From Cardiocondyla obscurior (taxonomy: Eukaryota; Arthropoda; Insecta; Hymenoptera; Formicidae), in contig NC_091875.1 in NCBI RefSeq assembly GCF_019399895.1, positions 1,984,001 to 2,048,000 of the forward strand: a DNA stretch of 64,000 nucleotides. Direction: 5' to 3'. Under the pieces are notes generated by a model. That model worked only from the letters and a program-made list of their open reading frames with translations, had not been told where the DNA came from and made no database searches. Shown here in pieces: positions 1 to 14,500 of the stretch (within the stretch, counting starts at the first letter, position 1; the number at the start of each line of letters is the position of its first letter). A program made the position numbers and the translations under genes.

Positions 1-2037
1 TAATTAATCCCACGGGCGTGCACAAAGGATGGAAGCGCGTTCAATAAAGCACGCTCGGCGTTCTCCAGTTATTATTTCACGGTGCAAAGATGTCGCGGAT
101 AATTAAAACATAAATTAATATTACTACGCAGCAAAGTAAACTCCAAACGCGCTGTAGCTGTAAAATTTAAACGCAGCTTCTTGGAGCAATAATTTCGGAA
201 TATTTTTCTTCGCTATAATTTTTTTTTTTTTTTCCCCCGTGCGCAGAAACATGTCCTAATTAAGTCGCGAATACTTGTTCTCCTTTACGAAGGCATTTCG
301 AGCGATGGAGCATTCTCAATAAAACTCAAGGGCGAGTCGCGATCAACGAGGCTCTCCCATTCCGCCTCCAGAATTTTATTACTTAATTAATTGACAGTCT
401 GGATGCCGCGGCGAGAAATCGGCCCGCATGAATATTCAGAATCTTTTGGAGAACGCCGTGCGCCAGAAGTCCTGGGGATCGCGAACTTTGCTGGACTTTG
501 CCGCTTTGCTCGCAGGTGCCGAACCCCGTACACGTGCGTGGTATGCGGGAAATTTCTCACCGTAAACCGATTTGCCGAGTGCTGCTTGCGAATATTGATT
601 TCAGATTGAATTTCGCGTATGAAAAATTAATTATTTACGTTCAATATAATTCTTTTTTTTTTTTTTTTTTAATTAATGCATGCTTTGAGATATCAATCAT
701 ATAAAATCTTACAAATATAAATATTATTTAAATATTAAAAATAAAAATAAAAATATGGGCAGTTGCACGTGCGGGTTTTTTTTTATTTTTTTTTTTCCAG
801 AAGCTTTTCGCGAGGTAAAATAATTTCGTGGAATTAACGTGACTTAATTGTCCCGCGATCGCGCCTTCGATGAAGAGCACGGTACGCCGTGCGTGATAGG
901 AGTCGTGAGAAAATGTAACGTTTCATACGTTTTATACCGCGTTTTCTTGGAGGCATACGAATTGTCGAATGCCCTCGTATTCCTTGTGACGCCCGTGGCG
1001 AGGGAGCCGGCCAAGTTAAACTAGTTGCCGCTGGTTTCTCGGATAGAGTGGGGTATAACTACGTGAAGTGAACGACAACGACGACGTCGACGAGAAAGGC
1101 CGATACCCTTTTACACATGCTCATGCCTTGATTAATCACATTTCTCGGACTTCCAGACGCGACATTCGATCAAGCGACGAATTAATCACTATTTAGGAAT
1201 CAACAGATTTCACAATTTCACGAAAAAATAAGGGAAAACAACAAGCGACCATAAAAAAAAAAAAAAAATTATTATTAATTTTTATGCCGTTAATTTATTT
1301 TTTACTTTTCGCGTTATTTCAATTTACCGTTGGTTCATGTCCAATTTATTATTCATTACGCATGTCGTTCACTGATTTAATTATAAAACGCACACGTTTC
1401 TATCGAAACGTCGCGGCCATAAAACCATTTCGATTTTATTCCTCTCGTTGAAATTTTTCTTTTTTTTTGAAAACGCGATTTTTCCGACATCGCGCAATCG
1501 CAGGCACACACACGATGAAAAGAGGTGTTCCGTCGACCGCGGCGATAAATTCCCGCGAGCACGAAGTAGAATTCCGTCGTCGTCGTCGCTTCTGTTCACG
1601 ACCGAACTTTTTGGTTACTAAATCAAAGCGAGTTTCCACGGGCGTTGTTCAACTCGAGGAGATAAAAATGCATAATGCCAAACGTAGCTTCGTATCTCTT
1701 TCCTCTCCCGTCATCTCGGTGTCCAAAAACACCGCATCACTTGTGTGCTCAAGCTCGGCGTAAGTCGCGTGTCGTTATTTCGAAGCTGCTCATCCTTCTT
1801 ATTATTTTCAACGCTAGCCACCGCGATGCCATAATAATTCTCAGTATCAAATTTTCCCCGCGCAAATAACCCATTGAACGTTAAACGTTAATTATAAACG
1901 AGGGAAAGTTAGAGGTAACGAAGTTCATCGCGAATCCGCCGGCGGTTTCTTCTCACGATCCCCCGGTGCCGCCGCGGCTCGATCTCGTACGAATTGTCCG
2001 TATCGGGTTACGGATGCAGAAAACAGGTTTGGGATCG

Positions 2038-2072
2038 CGGCGGCGGCGGCTGCGAGATCGCCGCCGCCGCCG
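2038..2072. repeat. GC-rich perfect inverted repeat (CGG/CCG hairpin)
   Basis: A 13-bp run of CGG units (2038-2050) is followed after 9 nt by its exact reverse complement (2060-2072). The single strand could form a very stable hairpin. It lies in a CpG-rich island inside the presumed spg intron. No function is evident. Confidence 0.7.
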
Positions 2073-5000
2073 ACGCGCCGGATTCGAGTTGCTAATACAC
2101 GATCGAGAAAAAAATGGAGAGCCTTTGTCCGCGACGGATCCGGGACACCGGTTTCGTTCGCGGTGCCGCCTGCGGTTTGTGCGAAACGAGGGGGGAAAAA
2201 AAAGGAGGAAAGGGGGAGGGCCAGGTGAAAAGACGCGAGAAAAGATATCTCCAGCTACTTCTGGGCATGCAAACGAACGCCGTGACGTTGCAACGTCGGT
2301 GCACTCGGTGTATAATTAATTAATGCAATTTCTGCGAGCGATTAATTAACAAGGGAAACGCGAATTGTTGATCTTGGAACTTTCCTGCCGATATTGAATC
2401 GTAACTTTGTTCCGCCGCCCATTTCGTATTTATACTTTCATGCTCCCCCGTTTGCCTTCGCAGTTTCCGAGGAATATTCGATGCACGCGGCGCTGATAAT
2501 AATTCGGGAAAGATTCAATAAATTTTGTTTTTTCTTTCTCTTCCTATATTATTTTTTTCCTTTTACCGAGCGATATTAAGAAGACGGGATTTAAGAGGAA
2601 TAAATTCATAAATTCACTTTGCAATGCTAAAGCGACGCGCTTATGCGAGTCCGGTGACGGATGACGAACGCGTAATGAATAAGTCAAACATCGGAAGATT
2701 TCTTTGAGAGAGGATCGAGGGGGACCGAGCAAATCCGGGCTTTACGTAGCCAGAAACGGAGAAGCGCGGTACAGTGCCATGTCTATTCAGCGGTTTAACA
2801 GGTAATATGAGAGTGATTTATGCGTGCCGGTTGCGCCGGCATGATATGGAAACTGGAGCGATTTGTAGGTCGAAACAAGCGATCGCCGTGGTAACATTGA
2901 TTTACGCACACATGTGAGGACTAATAACAGCTGCTAATGCAACGACGGGAAGAGAGGGGCGAGGGACGGAGAGAAACGGTACCGAACGCGTGTGTAATCG
3001 AGATGTGATTTATGTACTCGTGCGTTATTTACCGATATGGGGATCACTCGAAACGCGGACTCGATTCACTTGCGTTACTGCATTCGAAAGCCGGGAACGT
3101 AAATCGGATCGCGCTCTGATCCAATAGCATCGATATATCGATTCCTCATCCGCGGTTCGGAGCCCGACGACGCGCGAGCTGACGCGCCAATTAATTAAAT
3201 TAGCGTTATCGCCGCGCTCTCGTTCGAGTTACGTCACCATTTGGAAAATTGCATTATTACTCGTGACGCGTTTATTTATTGCACGACACGTGGAAGGAAT
3301 GCTTGAACCGTTCGCCGTGAATGACGTATGTGTCGGTGAGAAACGTGATTCAAGGGAGACTTCTCGTAATCACGTTGAGTCGCCGCCGAGGACTTTCCTC
3401 CGTGAATCACATTTCTTTCCGGATGCGGGTTGGAATTTTGCAGAACCAGGCGCGAATACGTGATATTAACTCTCGCTGAAAGTCCTCGCCGACAAGCCCG
3501 ACGTGTAATAATAATTTCTGTAAGTATTTCGTTTATCTGCTTGTAGCTTTAATTAATTTTTTTAAGTAATTACGGCGAGGTGCAGCGCGAGATTATTGCA
3601 TAAAAAAAAAAAAATAAAAAATAAAAAAAAAATAAAAAAGTAAAAAATTAAAAAATAAAAAGAAACGAATCTCTCGGGGCTTTAACCCGCAGCTTCCGAT
3701 TCCGTCGACCAGCTCGATAGCCGCGGCAAAGTGATAGTTCGCGATCGCGCGTATGAATTAACAGCACGCTTGGCCGTGGATAAACGGTCGCCCTCGACAG
3801 TGAGCGAATTAGCGCAACGTGCCGTAAATTATTGTATCAACGACCACTCGCCGCGATCAAGATACGAGTTTTATAATCACCGTTCAAGTAATTGTGTGTG
3901 TCTCCGCGTGTCACGGGGAGGGAACACACGTACCGCTCCTGCGGTTATTCACGTGCGACGATCTCGCGAAAGTATCAGGCCGGTCGGCGTAATCTGCGTG
4001 TCGAATCGAACCTGCTTGTCACTTCGCGTTTACACGCTGATAGAGGCTCGTTTCCTCGAACCCTACACTCGCGCGAAGAAAGGTATCCGAGAGAAAGAGC
4101 ACGGTCACTTGGACCGAGCCATAAATTTACGAGGATTCCGACGATGAATACAATCGGGTTTATCGTGCTCGTTTTCCCCCGCGATTTTTCGGCCGATAAA
4201 CTCCCTCGGTTTCATCCGAGCTGCTACATTCGTGAAAAATTTATCGCGTTTCTATCAGCGTCGGGTATCACGTAGCGAGCGTTGATCGATGAAGGCGCGT
4301 CCGCGAAGAACGTTCGACGTGCACGAATAACACGGCAAGCGCGGTGGAATTACGGTGATCGCCGCTACTTGGCGAATTCCTAATAAAGCAATGACCGAGT
4401 GAGCCCCGCGCAATTACGACGTAATGCAAGGGAATCGCGCGAGCCACGGCTACCATATATGCGGCGTATACCTCGCAGATGGTTTATTTTATTCGTCACG
4501 CGACTTCGAGCCGGCGGCTAATTGCGATAAGCCGCAAACGCGTCTGAAATTCCATCGCGCCCGACGGATTTTCGATACCGGAATAAAGGGATTTTTCGTA
4601 AGCGAGGACTTACAGGCACGCGGAACAAGCTTTTCCTTCGGTCGTCCGCGGCGAAAGGACGAGTCTCGACTTCATCGCGTGAGTGGAAAGGGAATTTACA
4701 GTTACGTGTCTCGCGAACCCAGCTCTACGATGTCTTACCTGCCGGAGTCTCTATCTCGGCACGAGCACAAACGAAATACTTAGACGTGCGAATAAAATTT
4801 TCAGCGACCTTCTCCGGAGAAAGGGAGACGGTCCATCAGTCCCAGAGCCCCCGGACTACGTCGGGCGTCTCAATAATAAATATTCCCATACGAAAACGAT
4901 AGGATCGCGAAACGCACCGTTTCGATCGACAATTCCCATGGCGGAGAGCTGCGCGGTTTTTTTTTTCCCCCGTAAAATCGTAACGAGGTTTCGTCGTCAA

Positions 5001-8000
5001 TGGCACATCTCGCTTATCCTTCGTCTTTTCATTTGAGAGCTCAAAGGGCCGCGAGCGCGGCTTTTTCCGTTCTCGCTTACAAAAGCGCGGCTCTTTTTAC
5101 GGGATTAGGTTCTCCCATCTCGCGAAGGTCCGCTTTTCGCGAGGTGGCAGTCCCGGGAAGTAGCTTAGGGTCGTCGAGGAGTGCACCGACGCCGATGCTA
5201 AAGGGCGCACGTGGGAAAAGCGCCGTTTCATTCTCGACTTTTGAGCCCGCCGCTTCGCGATGGCAGGCGATGCCGATCGTAATCGCGGCGGGATATCGTC
5301 CTGTCGATCGCGTCGAACGATACGGCAATACAATGCGTGGTCGAGGAGTGAAGGGGTAATTTTGTTCGCCACGAACACCGGGTGAAAGGCCTGTACGCGG
5401 CCGATATCCGCGAAATAATATTTTCCCGCCGAGCTTTTTCGCGAAACCGTTTCCACCGCAGGCGAATTCCTCCTCTCGCGGCCGCGCGGATGACGCGGAG
5501 ATTGCGAGTCCGCGATAATTGCACACGATAAATGGAGAACGAGGCCGTACGAATTATGTTAATTATTGTGCAGCCAAATTGTCCTTTTCGCGGCTACGTA
5601 ATACGCGATAAATTCTGGCTTTCGTAGCGACACGCAATTAAAACTACCTGAAATATCAAACGGGATAATACTTATATATTTAATTATTATTATATCGAGA
5701 ATTAATGTCGCAGAACGTCTTATTTTATTTAGATTATTAACTGTGTGCACGTAACATTTTTTTTTATATTAATAATGATAACATCTTCGCGGAAAATAAT
5801 TTTTTTACGAAATCACGCTGCGATTACAAAGCTCGGCTCGCGATTTTTAGCGAGACACCTTCGGTGCACGCACATTGTGCTCTCGTGCCTTCTCTCAACT
5901 CCGGACACGAACGTCATTCTCCACGTCGGCGGGCATCATCGCGTTAATATTTCATCCCGCCTAGGCATAAGTACGAGCGCTACGCTTTACTGACACACAC
6001 GCTCGATAGGCACGTCGCGCACATCGATTCGCTCGCGCGCGGGATGCGAAAAATGAATGAAGACGGCTCGAGGAGGAGGTTAACAGCCTCTCTCACGTGT
6101 CCCGAGATCGTGGGAAGCCTGAGACGATGCAAGGGCGATAAATAAGTTGGACGCGATGGTAGCTAATTAGTCCCGTCATCCTGCGTTTACAATATTTTAT
6201 AATACTTCATAATAAATCACATAATACATCACAATAAATTCCGTAAAAGCTTGACGACCGTCGGCGCAGATCTGCCGTTGACATTTTTCAAGACTTTTCC
6301 TAATTTTTGCCCGCCGTTTCCTTCGCTTCATCCGCGAACTAATTTCATTTTTTTTTTTTTTTTAATATGTTTCGCGCGGCAGAAATTAATTGCGCCCGAT
6401 AGCTGCGAGGCAATTTTGCCGATGGATCACTATTTTCAAACACGGTGGTTTTCAATATTCACAGTGATTTACGATTCGGCGGGGACGGGGGTCCATTCTT
6501 GCGTTCTTTCGAGAACCTTGAAAGTGACGGGCGTTGAGAAATCGGCCGCGGCAGGCTGTCTTTAGTTCTACAGATGTCGAGAGATTCGACGTCAGCGGTA
6601 GTTTTTCTCGTGCGAGTGACTCGGAAGATTAGAGACGGACTATTGTTTTCTCACGGTCAACACTGATTAGCGTTCGAATTACAGTATTTTATTTTCCTTG
6701 CCGTTCGGTTCCGCAGATAACGATGTATCTCAGCTATTTCGAATTATCGAACACAACTCGATATAAGAATTCAAATCTGTTAACTCCAGAAAAAAAAAAA
6801 AGGAAAAAAAATCGAAGTAATTGAAATTTAATGTAACTTTAATGTGCACTTGGACACAAAAAATGTTTCATTCTCACTTTATTCTGTTACTTTTTCTTTT
6901 TTTTTTTTCCCGAGTGTTTACCTGTGTCTTTTTGTCGTTTACCTGCCGCGTTTTACCTCGATACTCAAAGGGTCCTCGTAATTTTTCATATCGGCTCCTT
7001 GAGAGGCCTGGGAGATAATTTCTCTCTGCAAGAGCCTGCTCTTTTACGGTATTTACGCAGTCATTTCTAACGCAAAGAGGCGGAGAACTCTGACATCCTA
7101 ACGAAACGCGAAGGCGCGATATAACGCTGTGCACACATATCTATATATTCCCTGGTTAGGCAAGGTCTTCTCTTGATGGTTCGTATTTTTTTCTTTTACT
7201 GCCTTATCTCGGCAGGAAACTGAAACATGGCCTTATCTACCGCGCCAGGATCACGCGTACTGTCGAAGCTATCAGAAACAATGAAACGAGGAAGCGTTAT
7301 GAGAACTACGACATTTTCTTAGCATCTCGTAAAAGTCTGTGAAACGGGTAAAAATAAAAGTGTATCACGTAAAAAAAAAAAAAAAAAAAGTCAACGCGAT
7401 GAATACGTTCATCTCTGTCGGCGTCGGTAATTAATTATTTTAATTATGGAAAATTAATTCTCGTTTAAATATATATTTATATTATACTCCAATTATTATT
7501 ACGATTTATTGATGAACAAATTTCTTTCACGTTTTTCAACCCTCATTTTTTTGTCGCGCTTTATCTTTGCATCTGTCGCGTTTCACTTTCGCGTATTTCT
7601 CACGTGGGTGATCTATCGATCGCGTGTGCGTAGACGGTTTTTTTTTTTTTCTTTTTTTTTTCTTTTTCCTTCTTTTCTTTGCCGATCGCGCACGGGTCGC
7701 TCCCGCTCGAGCGGAACACAAGTAGCCGCGAGAAAGCGAAGTCGCCGAGAAATAAGTGAAGTCCGCTTTTGCTCTCGTCGAGTTGTGCTCGACCAAAAGT
7801 GCCTACTGTGCGTGCAAGGGCCTGCCGATTTCCGGGAAAAAAAAACTTGGCTGCCCTTCCCCGAGGCAAAGGCGCTTTGACAATGGCTCCAAAGTTTGAC
7901 CTGTCCCGCATTCCTTTGCCAGCCGTTAATACCCGGTCAACTTAACTGAAATATTCTTCCTTTCTTTTTTTTTTTTTTTTCTTGCAGCAAGACGACAATG

Positions 8001-8580
8001 CTTTAGAGAACAACCATTGCGCTCGGATTCTTACAACACGTGATTAACTGACGCGATTCGAAAACTAGGAATCTAACAATTTACCGTCGAGGTCGCGTGT
8101 TTTAGTGTCGGAAATAAACAATTCTGAGAAGCTTGCATGATATTTCGCCGCGCCGGTTGGGCGAAAAAAACGAAACGCTGACTTGGAGAAGAATCGGTAG
8201 AACGATATCAAATAAACGCGAGCGTTCGGTGCCACGTAACGAAGCGCGCTTCGTTACGCAGGTAACAGGAATCGTGTGCACGCGGTGAAAGAGATTACTC
8301 ACTCGAGGTTTATGCGAGCCGATATCGGATCGGCTCCGGCGATCGTACGGCCTATCCGGAGTCGGCTGCTTTGCCAATTGAGGTCGATTAAACGCGCGGC
8401 TGCCGAGGAAGACACGCGTACATCTCGGTCGCGTTCGTTGAAGCTGTGCCTGCCGAGAAACGATCGAAGGCGCAGCAGCTCTCTGCAATCGCAGAGATCC
8501 GCGGCTAGAAACAAACGCGAACCAGCGCGAATAAATTAATGACTTATACGGACGTCTCATTTTTCTTTTCTTTTTTTTAT

Positions 8581-8607
8581 CTCTCTTTCTCTCTCTCTCT
8601 CTCTCTT
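8581..8607. repeat. (CT)n microsatellite
   Basis: This is a run of CT dinucleotides with one TTT interruption, flanked by T-rich sequence on both sides. It is a simple-sequence repeat in the presumed intron. Confidence 0.85.
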
Positions 8608-9277
8608 TTTTTTTCTTCTGAGAAGAAGAAGCTCGTTAAATCCCCCCAGACTTCGAAGATCAAGGATCAAGCCAATCGGATTTGATTTCAATCCATTTCC
8701 GTCGATTCTCACCGAATCCTAATCTTCCAACTAGTAATCCTTGATCTTCCGATACTGATTTAACGCTCGCGATCATTCGTCTTCGTTAGCTAGCTTTCCT
8801 TTCCTTTATTCTTCCTTTTTTTATTCACTGGATTCATCTCGCAACTGAATCCCTCGGCTAAATCAAGCGAACAAACAGCGCGAGCGGTGTTGCAAATTTC
8901 ATTTTCGACGGCACGTTTTCGAGAGCGGTTTCCCGGTCGAATTCAATTTTCCGAGATTCCGCGGCAGGTCGTGACGCGAAAGATCCCGCACTCCTTCACT
9001 GGAAGTCTCCAGCCTCGGCTCCGAAAGAAGGAAAAAGAAAAAGAGTCACCCTCTCGGTATTCTCCTGCAAGACGCGTTCCAATAATCGAAGAAGCCGCGA
9101 GTTAACGATTGTCCGGCTGCGTTTTGTTCGCGGTATCGAAGCACTATCGAAATACGCCGATCGAAAATCTGCGATCTTCATCCCCGAAGAGCACGGTTCT
9201 TTAATCTCCGCGTCCCCTGCCCCTTGCTTATCGACCGCGCGAAATTCGGCGGACCACCTGGCGCTTCCCCGTCCCCC

Positions 9278-9299
9278 TTTTTTTTTTTTTTTTTTTTTT
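9278..9299. repeat. Poly-T tract, 22 nt
   Basis: This is an uninterrupted T run next to a CpG-rich island. It is one of many long A/T homopolymers in the window; another is the roughly 26-nt run near 11511-11536. Confidence 0.8.
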
Positions 9300-9843
9300 G
9301 TCAGACAATACCTTCCGCTCGTGGTGAAACGTGGAGGATCCCTCGTCGATAAACGTAGCCCGACGCTCGTGTACCCTTCGACCTCGTGCGCTCGCTGTCG
9401 GTGTCGCGACTAAACGCCGCCCTTCGGATTTTCGGTTTTGGGACCGGCCGTGGGACCCGAAGCTGCGCGTAGGGGCGACGCGCTGATTCGGTCTTCAGGA
9501 ACTCGCCGGGTCGTCTCTTCTCCCGCGGGAGAGACGAGCAGCTCTCTTTCTCTCTCTCTTTCTCTGTCTTTCCTCGAGCGATCGATCGATTGATCGATCC
9601 TCGAAAACTGCCGAGGTTTTTCCTCCCCCGAAACGTGAGGCGCGAGGGCGGGACACCAAATATGCGCACTTGCGAAACCCGGCGCGAGACGCTCTTCCCG
9701 AACGGACGCGTTCTCTTCTCTCCTCTCCTTCGCTTCCTTTCTCTCGCGACGCACGAGCCTGAACTAGACGCGGCGACGCACACAACTGGGCCCGGAAAAC
9801 TACTGACGCGAATGGTGAACCGCTCGCTCAGGGCCCCTCCACT

Positions 9844-9854
9844 CCGCCATTTTG
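9844..9854 (-). promoter_or_regulatory. YY1/Pho-type motif in a CpG-rich island
   Basis: Read on the minus strand, this 11-mer is CAAAATGGCGG, the form of the YY1/Pleiohomeotic binding motif often found at transcription start regions. It sits near one edge of a roughly 650-bp GC- and CpG-rich island (9300-9950). The motif is seen directly. A promoter or Polycomb-element role is inference. No coding exon follows it on either strand that I can recognise. Confidence 0.3.
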
Positions 9855-11508
9855 CTCCCTGACCGGGAGCTCGGTTGGCGAAGAGAAGGGAAGTGCCAGG
9901 TGCGTACTGCGTTTGCCTGTTCGGCATCGCACGCTTTCGAAATTTTCGATGTAGTCTTTTTTTTTTTTTTCCTGCGCGTTTAGGATTGTACAGTACTCGA
10001 CGCGATATTAAAAAAAAATAAATAAATATCTAGCGAGAACGCAACGAAGACTCGAACTTTTAGGCGATGCGAAGTCTGCGAACGACGGCTGGATGAATGA
10101 ACGTTAATATCGCGGCCGCGCCTTGCTCGTTTCAGTGACTTTCGCGTCGGAAATACGAAAATGTCGAAACGCTCGCGGAACCACCGGGATTTGCATGCCT
10201 CACGAGCGAGCGAGACGGCGGCGAGATACACCTTGAAGTAGTGAGTCGCGGAAATGCAGCCAGACTCGCTCGGTAGCCTCCGTTTCCCCCCTTGCCGTTC
10301 CGAAATAATAATCCGTCTCGCCGCGCTTCCTGCCGTCTCCGAGAAATTCAGCGAGGCGCGAATTAACTCGTCGGCACTGCAGCGTTCCTCGCCGATCTCT
10401 CCTCCCCGGTCCAGAGACGAAAAAAGGGCTCTTTATTAAACGCGCCGGTCCTTTACCCTCCGACACGAATCAGATAAATAAATCACAATAAGTTAACAAA
10501 AAAAAAAAAAAAAAAAAAAGAGAGAAAGAGAGAGAAAAAAAGATCAGAATTTAATTTTTCTATAATTACAATTAATGAGTAATTCCTTTCATTACGCCAC
10601 CGTTTCGTCGTCTCGGCGACTCTTTCTTTCCATCTTCGGCGGTCCCCCTGTCCCCTCGAAATTCCGGGGACCATCCTCGGCAGAAGCTCCTGCCGTGCCA
10701 ATAAAAGGATACCGTTTTCGCGACGAGCGGTCGCAAGGAGTTCAAGGACCAAAGGAACCCACCACTCGCGCGCCCGGCGGACTCCCTCGGTGGACCCCCG
10801 GATACGTTCACGCATTGTGTGAACTCACCTTTGCTTTCTCGACCTTTATCCCGCGTGTCTGCGGCCGCAGCATCTCGGCTGCAGCGAGATGAGCAAATAT
10901 CCTGGGCCCCCTCCTCTCTCCCCACCCCCTCATCTTTCTCTTCGTCTTCGTTTCGTTCCCTTTTCCTTTCTCGTGTTCAGCTGTTCACCCTCGCGCGCCT
11001 CTTCTCCATCGCTCCAGATGAGGCCCAAGGTTTTCAGCTCGGTGAATACGCGGTAACTATGCCGGGAACCTGTTCCCGCCTCCTCCCTCGCGACCCCTCG
11101 CTTCCTCCCCCCCTCCCCTCGTGCTTAAGGGGGGTCGGTTCCGAGCTCTTTAAAGGTTGCGTTTGTACATTTCCTCCCGGTGCCTTTTCGCCGGCCCTCC
11201 CCGCCCCCACCCTCCCCGCGTTTATTATTATCGTTGTTATCGCGCGGCGCTACCATTAACGATGTAATCGCCATTAGATGCAATTAAGATTGCGCTGCCA
11301 CCGCTCCTTCTCGCGGATGTCGCCGTTTGAAGAAGACGTACGCTTTCTCGAGGCGTCCGTCCGTTTTAATGGGACGTGCGTTTCACGGTGCGTCTAATGA
11401 TTTCGTTTGCTGCGTTTGCGTCCGTCGGCAGGATCGAAATACTTATCAATTGTTTCGTTTGCATCTCTTATCTTGTGCGTTTTCCGCTTCGCCGCCGACA
11501 AGAGCTGT

Positions 11509-11541
<33 letters not shown>

Positions 11542-14500
11542 GAAAGGCCTGCGTGAATTGTCTACGCGGGTTCTTACTCTCGATTGAGTTCACCTTTGAC
11601 TGCCGTGACTCATACTCAAAAATTCCTGAAATCTCTAACGTTCTTCAGGTATCTTGACTTATAAGTCGCCCGCCGGGTCTCGACGTATTTCGCCATAGAA
11701 AAGCCATGAGAATTACAATGCTGGGTTCAGTCTGGAAACTTTGGTACCGTATATATTTTTCTTACGAAGTGACAAAGTACGAGATGGAGAAATACATTTA
11801 AAATCAACCATTTATTTTTAACCTTTGATCATTGTTATTGCGGATAATTGGGTCAATCAGGCGATCAATTGCGCCAATTTTTTTTTTCTTAATTAGAATT
11901 TCTAATTTAATTTATTATTAAAAAATGTTTTAGCTCAGTCAGTTATTAAAAAAAAATTTCTAATTCAATCAATTATTTTTTTTTCTCTCGTACCTTGATA
12001 TAAATTAATTTGAGTGACAGATTTAATGCCGCGATTGGATTGATTCTAGTCTCGCGCGGTCTTGTTGCGGACGGCATTTCGACGGGAGGTCTCGATTGAG
12101 TAGGGAGATTTGTGTGATTGCCGACGAGCCCGCGAAGGACATCGTTATCAGCGTGTCCCATGAGCGGAGTACATTCGATCCGCACCTAATTGCCGGTTGG
12201 CCGCACGTCGCAGTTAAGTTACATCTCCCGTTAACGGCGTCGAACTACGGCGACGGCGGTAACATTCATTACCCACGTCTGGCGGCAATTATTATTATTT
12301 CTAATGAGCGCGTGTGCCTCGCGGCCGAGCGGAATGGAGGCTAGGGGATCTTCCCGTTTCAAGCCTCCGTCCGTTCGTCTTTGTCCCTCGATTCTTTTCG
12401 TAGCCCCTTGACTTTTCCGCCGCCTCCAGCCGCCACCTCGGAGTTCCTGGAACTTCGGGAACACTTTTAAGACTTTCCAATCCCGCGAAAACTTCCCCCG
12501 CGAGTAAGAATGTAAAATCGTCGCGCCGACAGACGTCGAACGATCGTCGTTAGGATTGTATATTATATTTATTTTTTATTTAAAATTTTATTGCAAAGAG
12601 TATAAAAATGTGCCTCCGATTGCTTTATGATACCGCGCCGTTTGCCGTCTGCGAAGCAAGTTGTACAACATCGCCGTAAGATCTACCCTTTCCTTCCGCC
12701 GCGACCTCAGCGTAGCACGGAGTCTTCGTCGAGACCTACCGCGATACTTGTAGGGCCCTGAAGGGGAACGGAGGAAAGGACTCCGTGGAGAGTTCCACGG
12801 CTACCGAGTCGGGCGAGGGAAATTAATGAATGGCGGCGATCTCGTCGGCGTTAATAAGCGTGCACCTGGGAGCGGAAATCGTTGCGCTAAGAGGGGAGGG
12901 CCCTTTCCTGTCCTTACCAGAACCTCGCGTTGCGGATCGAGGAACTCGGCGAGAAATCGCGCCCGTTGGATCCGGAGTTTTCCGCTTTTCTGTAGCGCCC
13001 GCCGGGCAGGATATTCCTAATGAATGATTTAAGCCCTTTGAACTGCGCCGGATGGCGGCGCAAAGCGTAACCCTCGGGAGGCAATATCTCTGGCCCGTGC
13101 ATATTTGAACTATCGCGTTATACGATATGGGATTAAAATTATTACGACGCACGAATATCACCGTGGAAAATTTAAACGCGTGACAGATAAAAGCTCGTCT
13201 TTTTAATTCGAAATAAAAATGCAAGTAAAAGCTCAGAACTCGGTGAACATCGTCAAAAAATTTCATTCGCGCCTGGCGAAAAAAAAAAAAAAGGTAGGAC
13301 GGGTCTAACTTGAATTCCAGCCCTTCGAGGATGATCTCGCGAGGAAATCCCGCCGCTGTTCGCCGCCATCGACGAGAAAAGCTTCGGTTAATCGCGCTTA
13401 ATCGCTCGTCGTCCCGTCTCTAATTGAGACCGTGGGGGAAATCGGAGATTTGGCCCTGACATCTATTACCGCCGCCTTCTGCCGGTGCATAGCAGCCCGC
13501 GCGCGAGGCCACGGGCTCCCCGAGCGCGGTACCATCGCGTTCGCCAGCGTGTGGGTAGACGAGCGAGTGTGCGCGCGTACCCTCGAGCGAAGCCGGGCCT
13601 CGACGTTCGTCTTCCCACGAACCCTTTACTGCACGTACGAGTCTCGTTACTCGTTCCGGGATCAGGAAACACTCCCATTAAGGCCGTTTTACACGGTCAC
13701 GCGAATAACTCCGGCCGGCACGCCGGATCGCATGTGCCCCACCTGCCTTTTCGCCGGCTTTTAAACCGCCACGTGACGCAATCGCGGAACACGACAATGA
13801 AACCGCGAAACTGAAATCCACCGTTGTACGTTTTTTTACGTAACTTCGTTGCTCCTAAGCGCGTCACTTAACCGAGCGACGAGATCCGTCCGGCGGCCTC
13901 CGCTTACTCGCGGAAATTCTCCGCGGCGCGTAGAATGCACATTTTTCTCGATTTTTAAATATCTTCCGAGCTATAGTTTAGTTCCCGCCTGTCGTGAGAA
14001 CAGATCGATCAGAGTCGAGCAATGAGAACCGGGATAATTTCGAAGCGACGACGCAAGTGTGACTCAGAACGGTCGATCGTGCGCCGCTGGACGGACTTTG
14101 CGGCGATCGCGGTCTTCGTCGAAGGAGAGAATCGGCTCGAGGCGCACGACGTCCTCTATGCTAATGCATAGTTGTACATTCCGCGCTCGAGGCGATGCTA
14201 ATATCCTACGGTACGACATGTCCGTCGATACTTGGATGTTGAATCACGTCGAGGGGATTGCTTCGACTCCATTCCGAGAGCCACAGGGAAGAAGAGAAAG
14301 GAAGAGAAGGGTTGCGCGCCCGAGAGTCGGAACGGGAAGTCCGCGGGACTAACTTCCCAGGAGCACCAGCGTAATTATAGCGTTTAGAGCTACCGAACGG
14401 TAACTGAAACCTCCCTGAGCGACGCGAGGACGGGCCGAGCTTCCGAACTGACATCTCCCGCCTAATGAAGAGGAAAAGCCGACGGATCTCTCTCCTCCTG

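Noticed and set aside
9301..9927. 208-codon open frame on the minus strand
   Set aside because: It is arginine- and serine-rich from CpG-rich DNA, with no domain, no signal peptide and a microsatellite in the middle.
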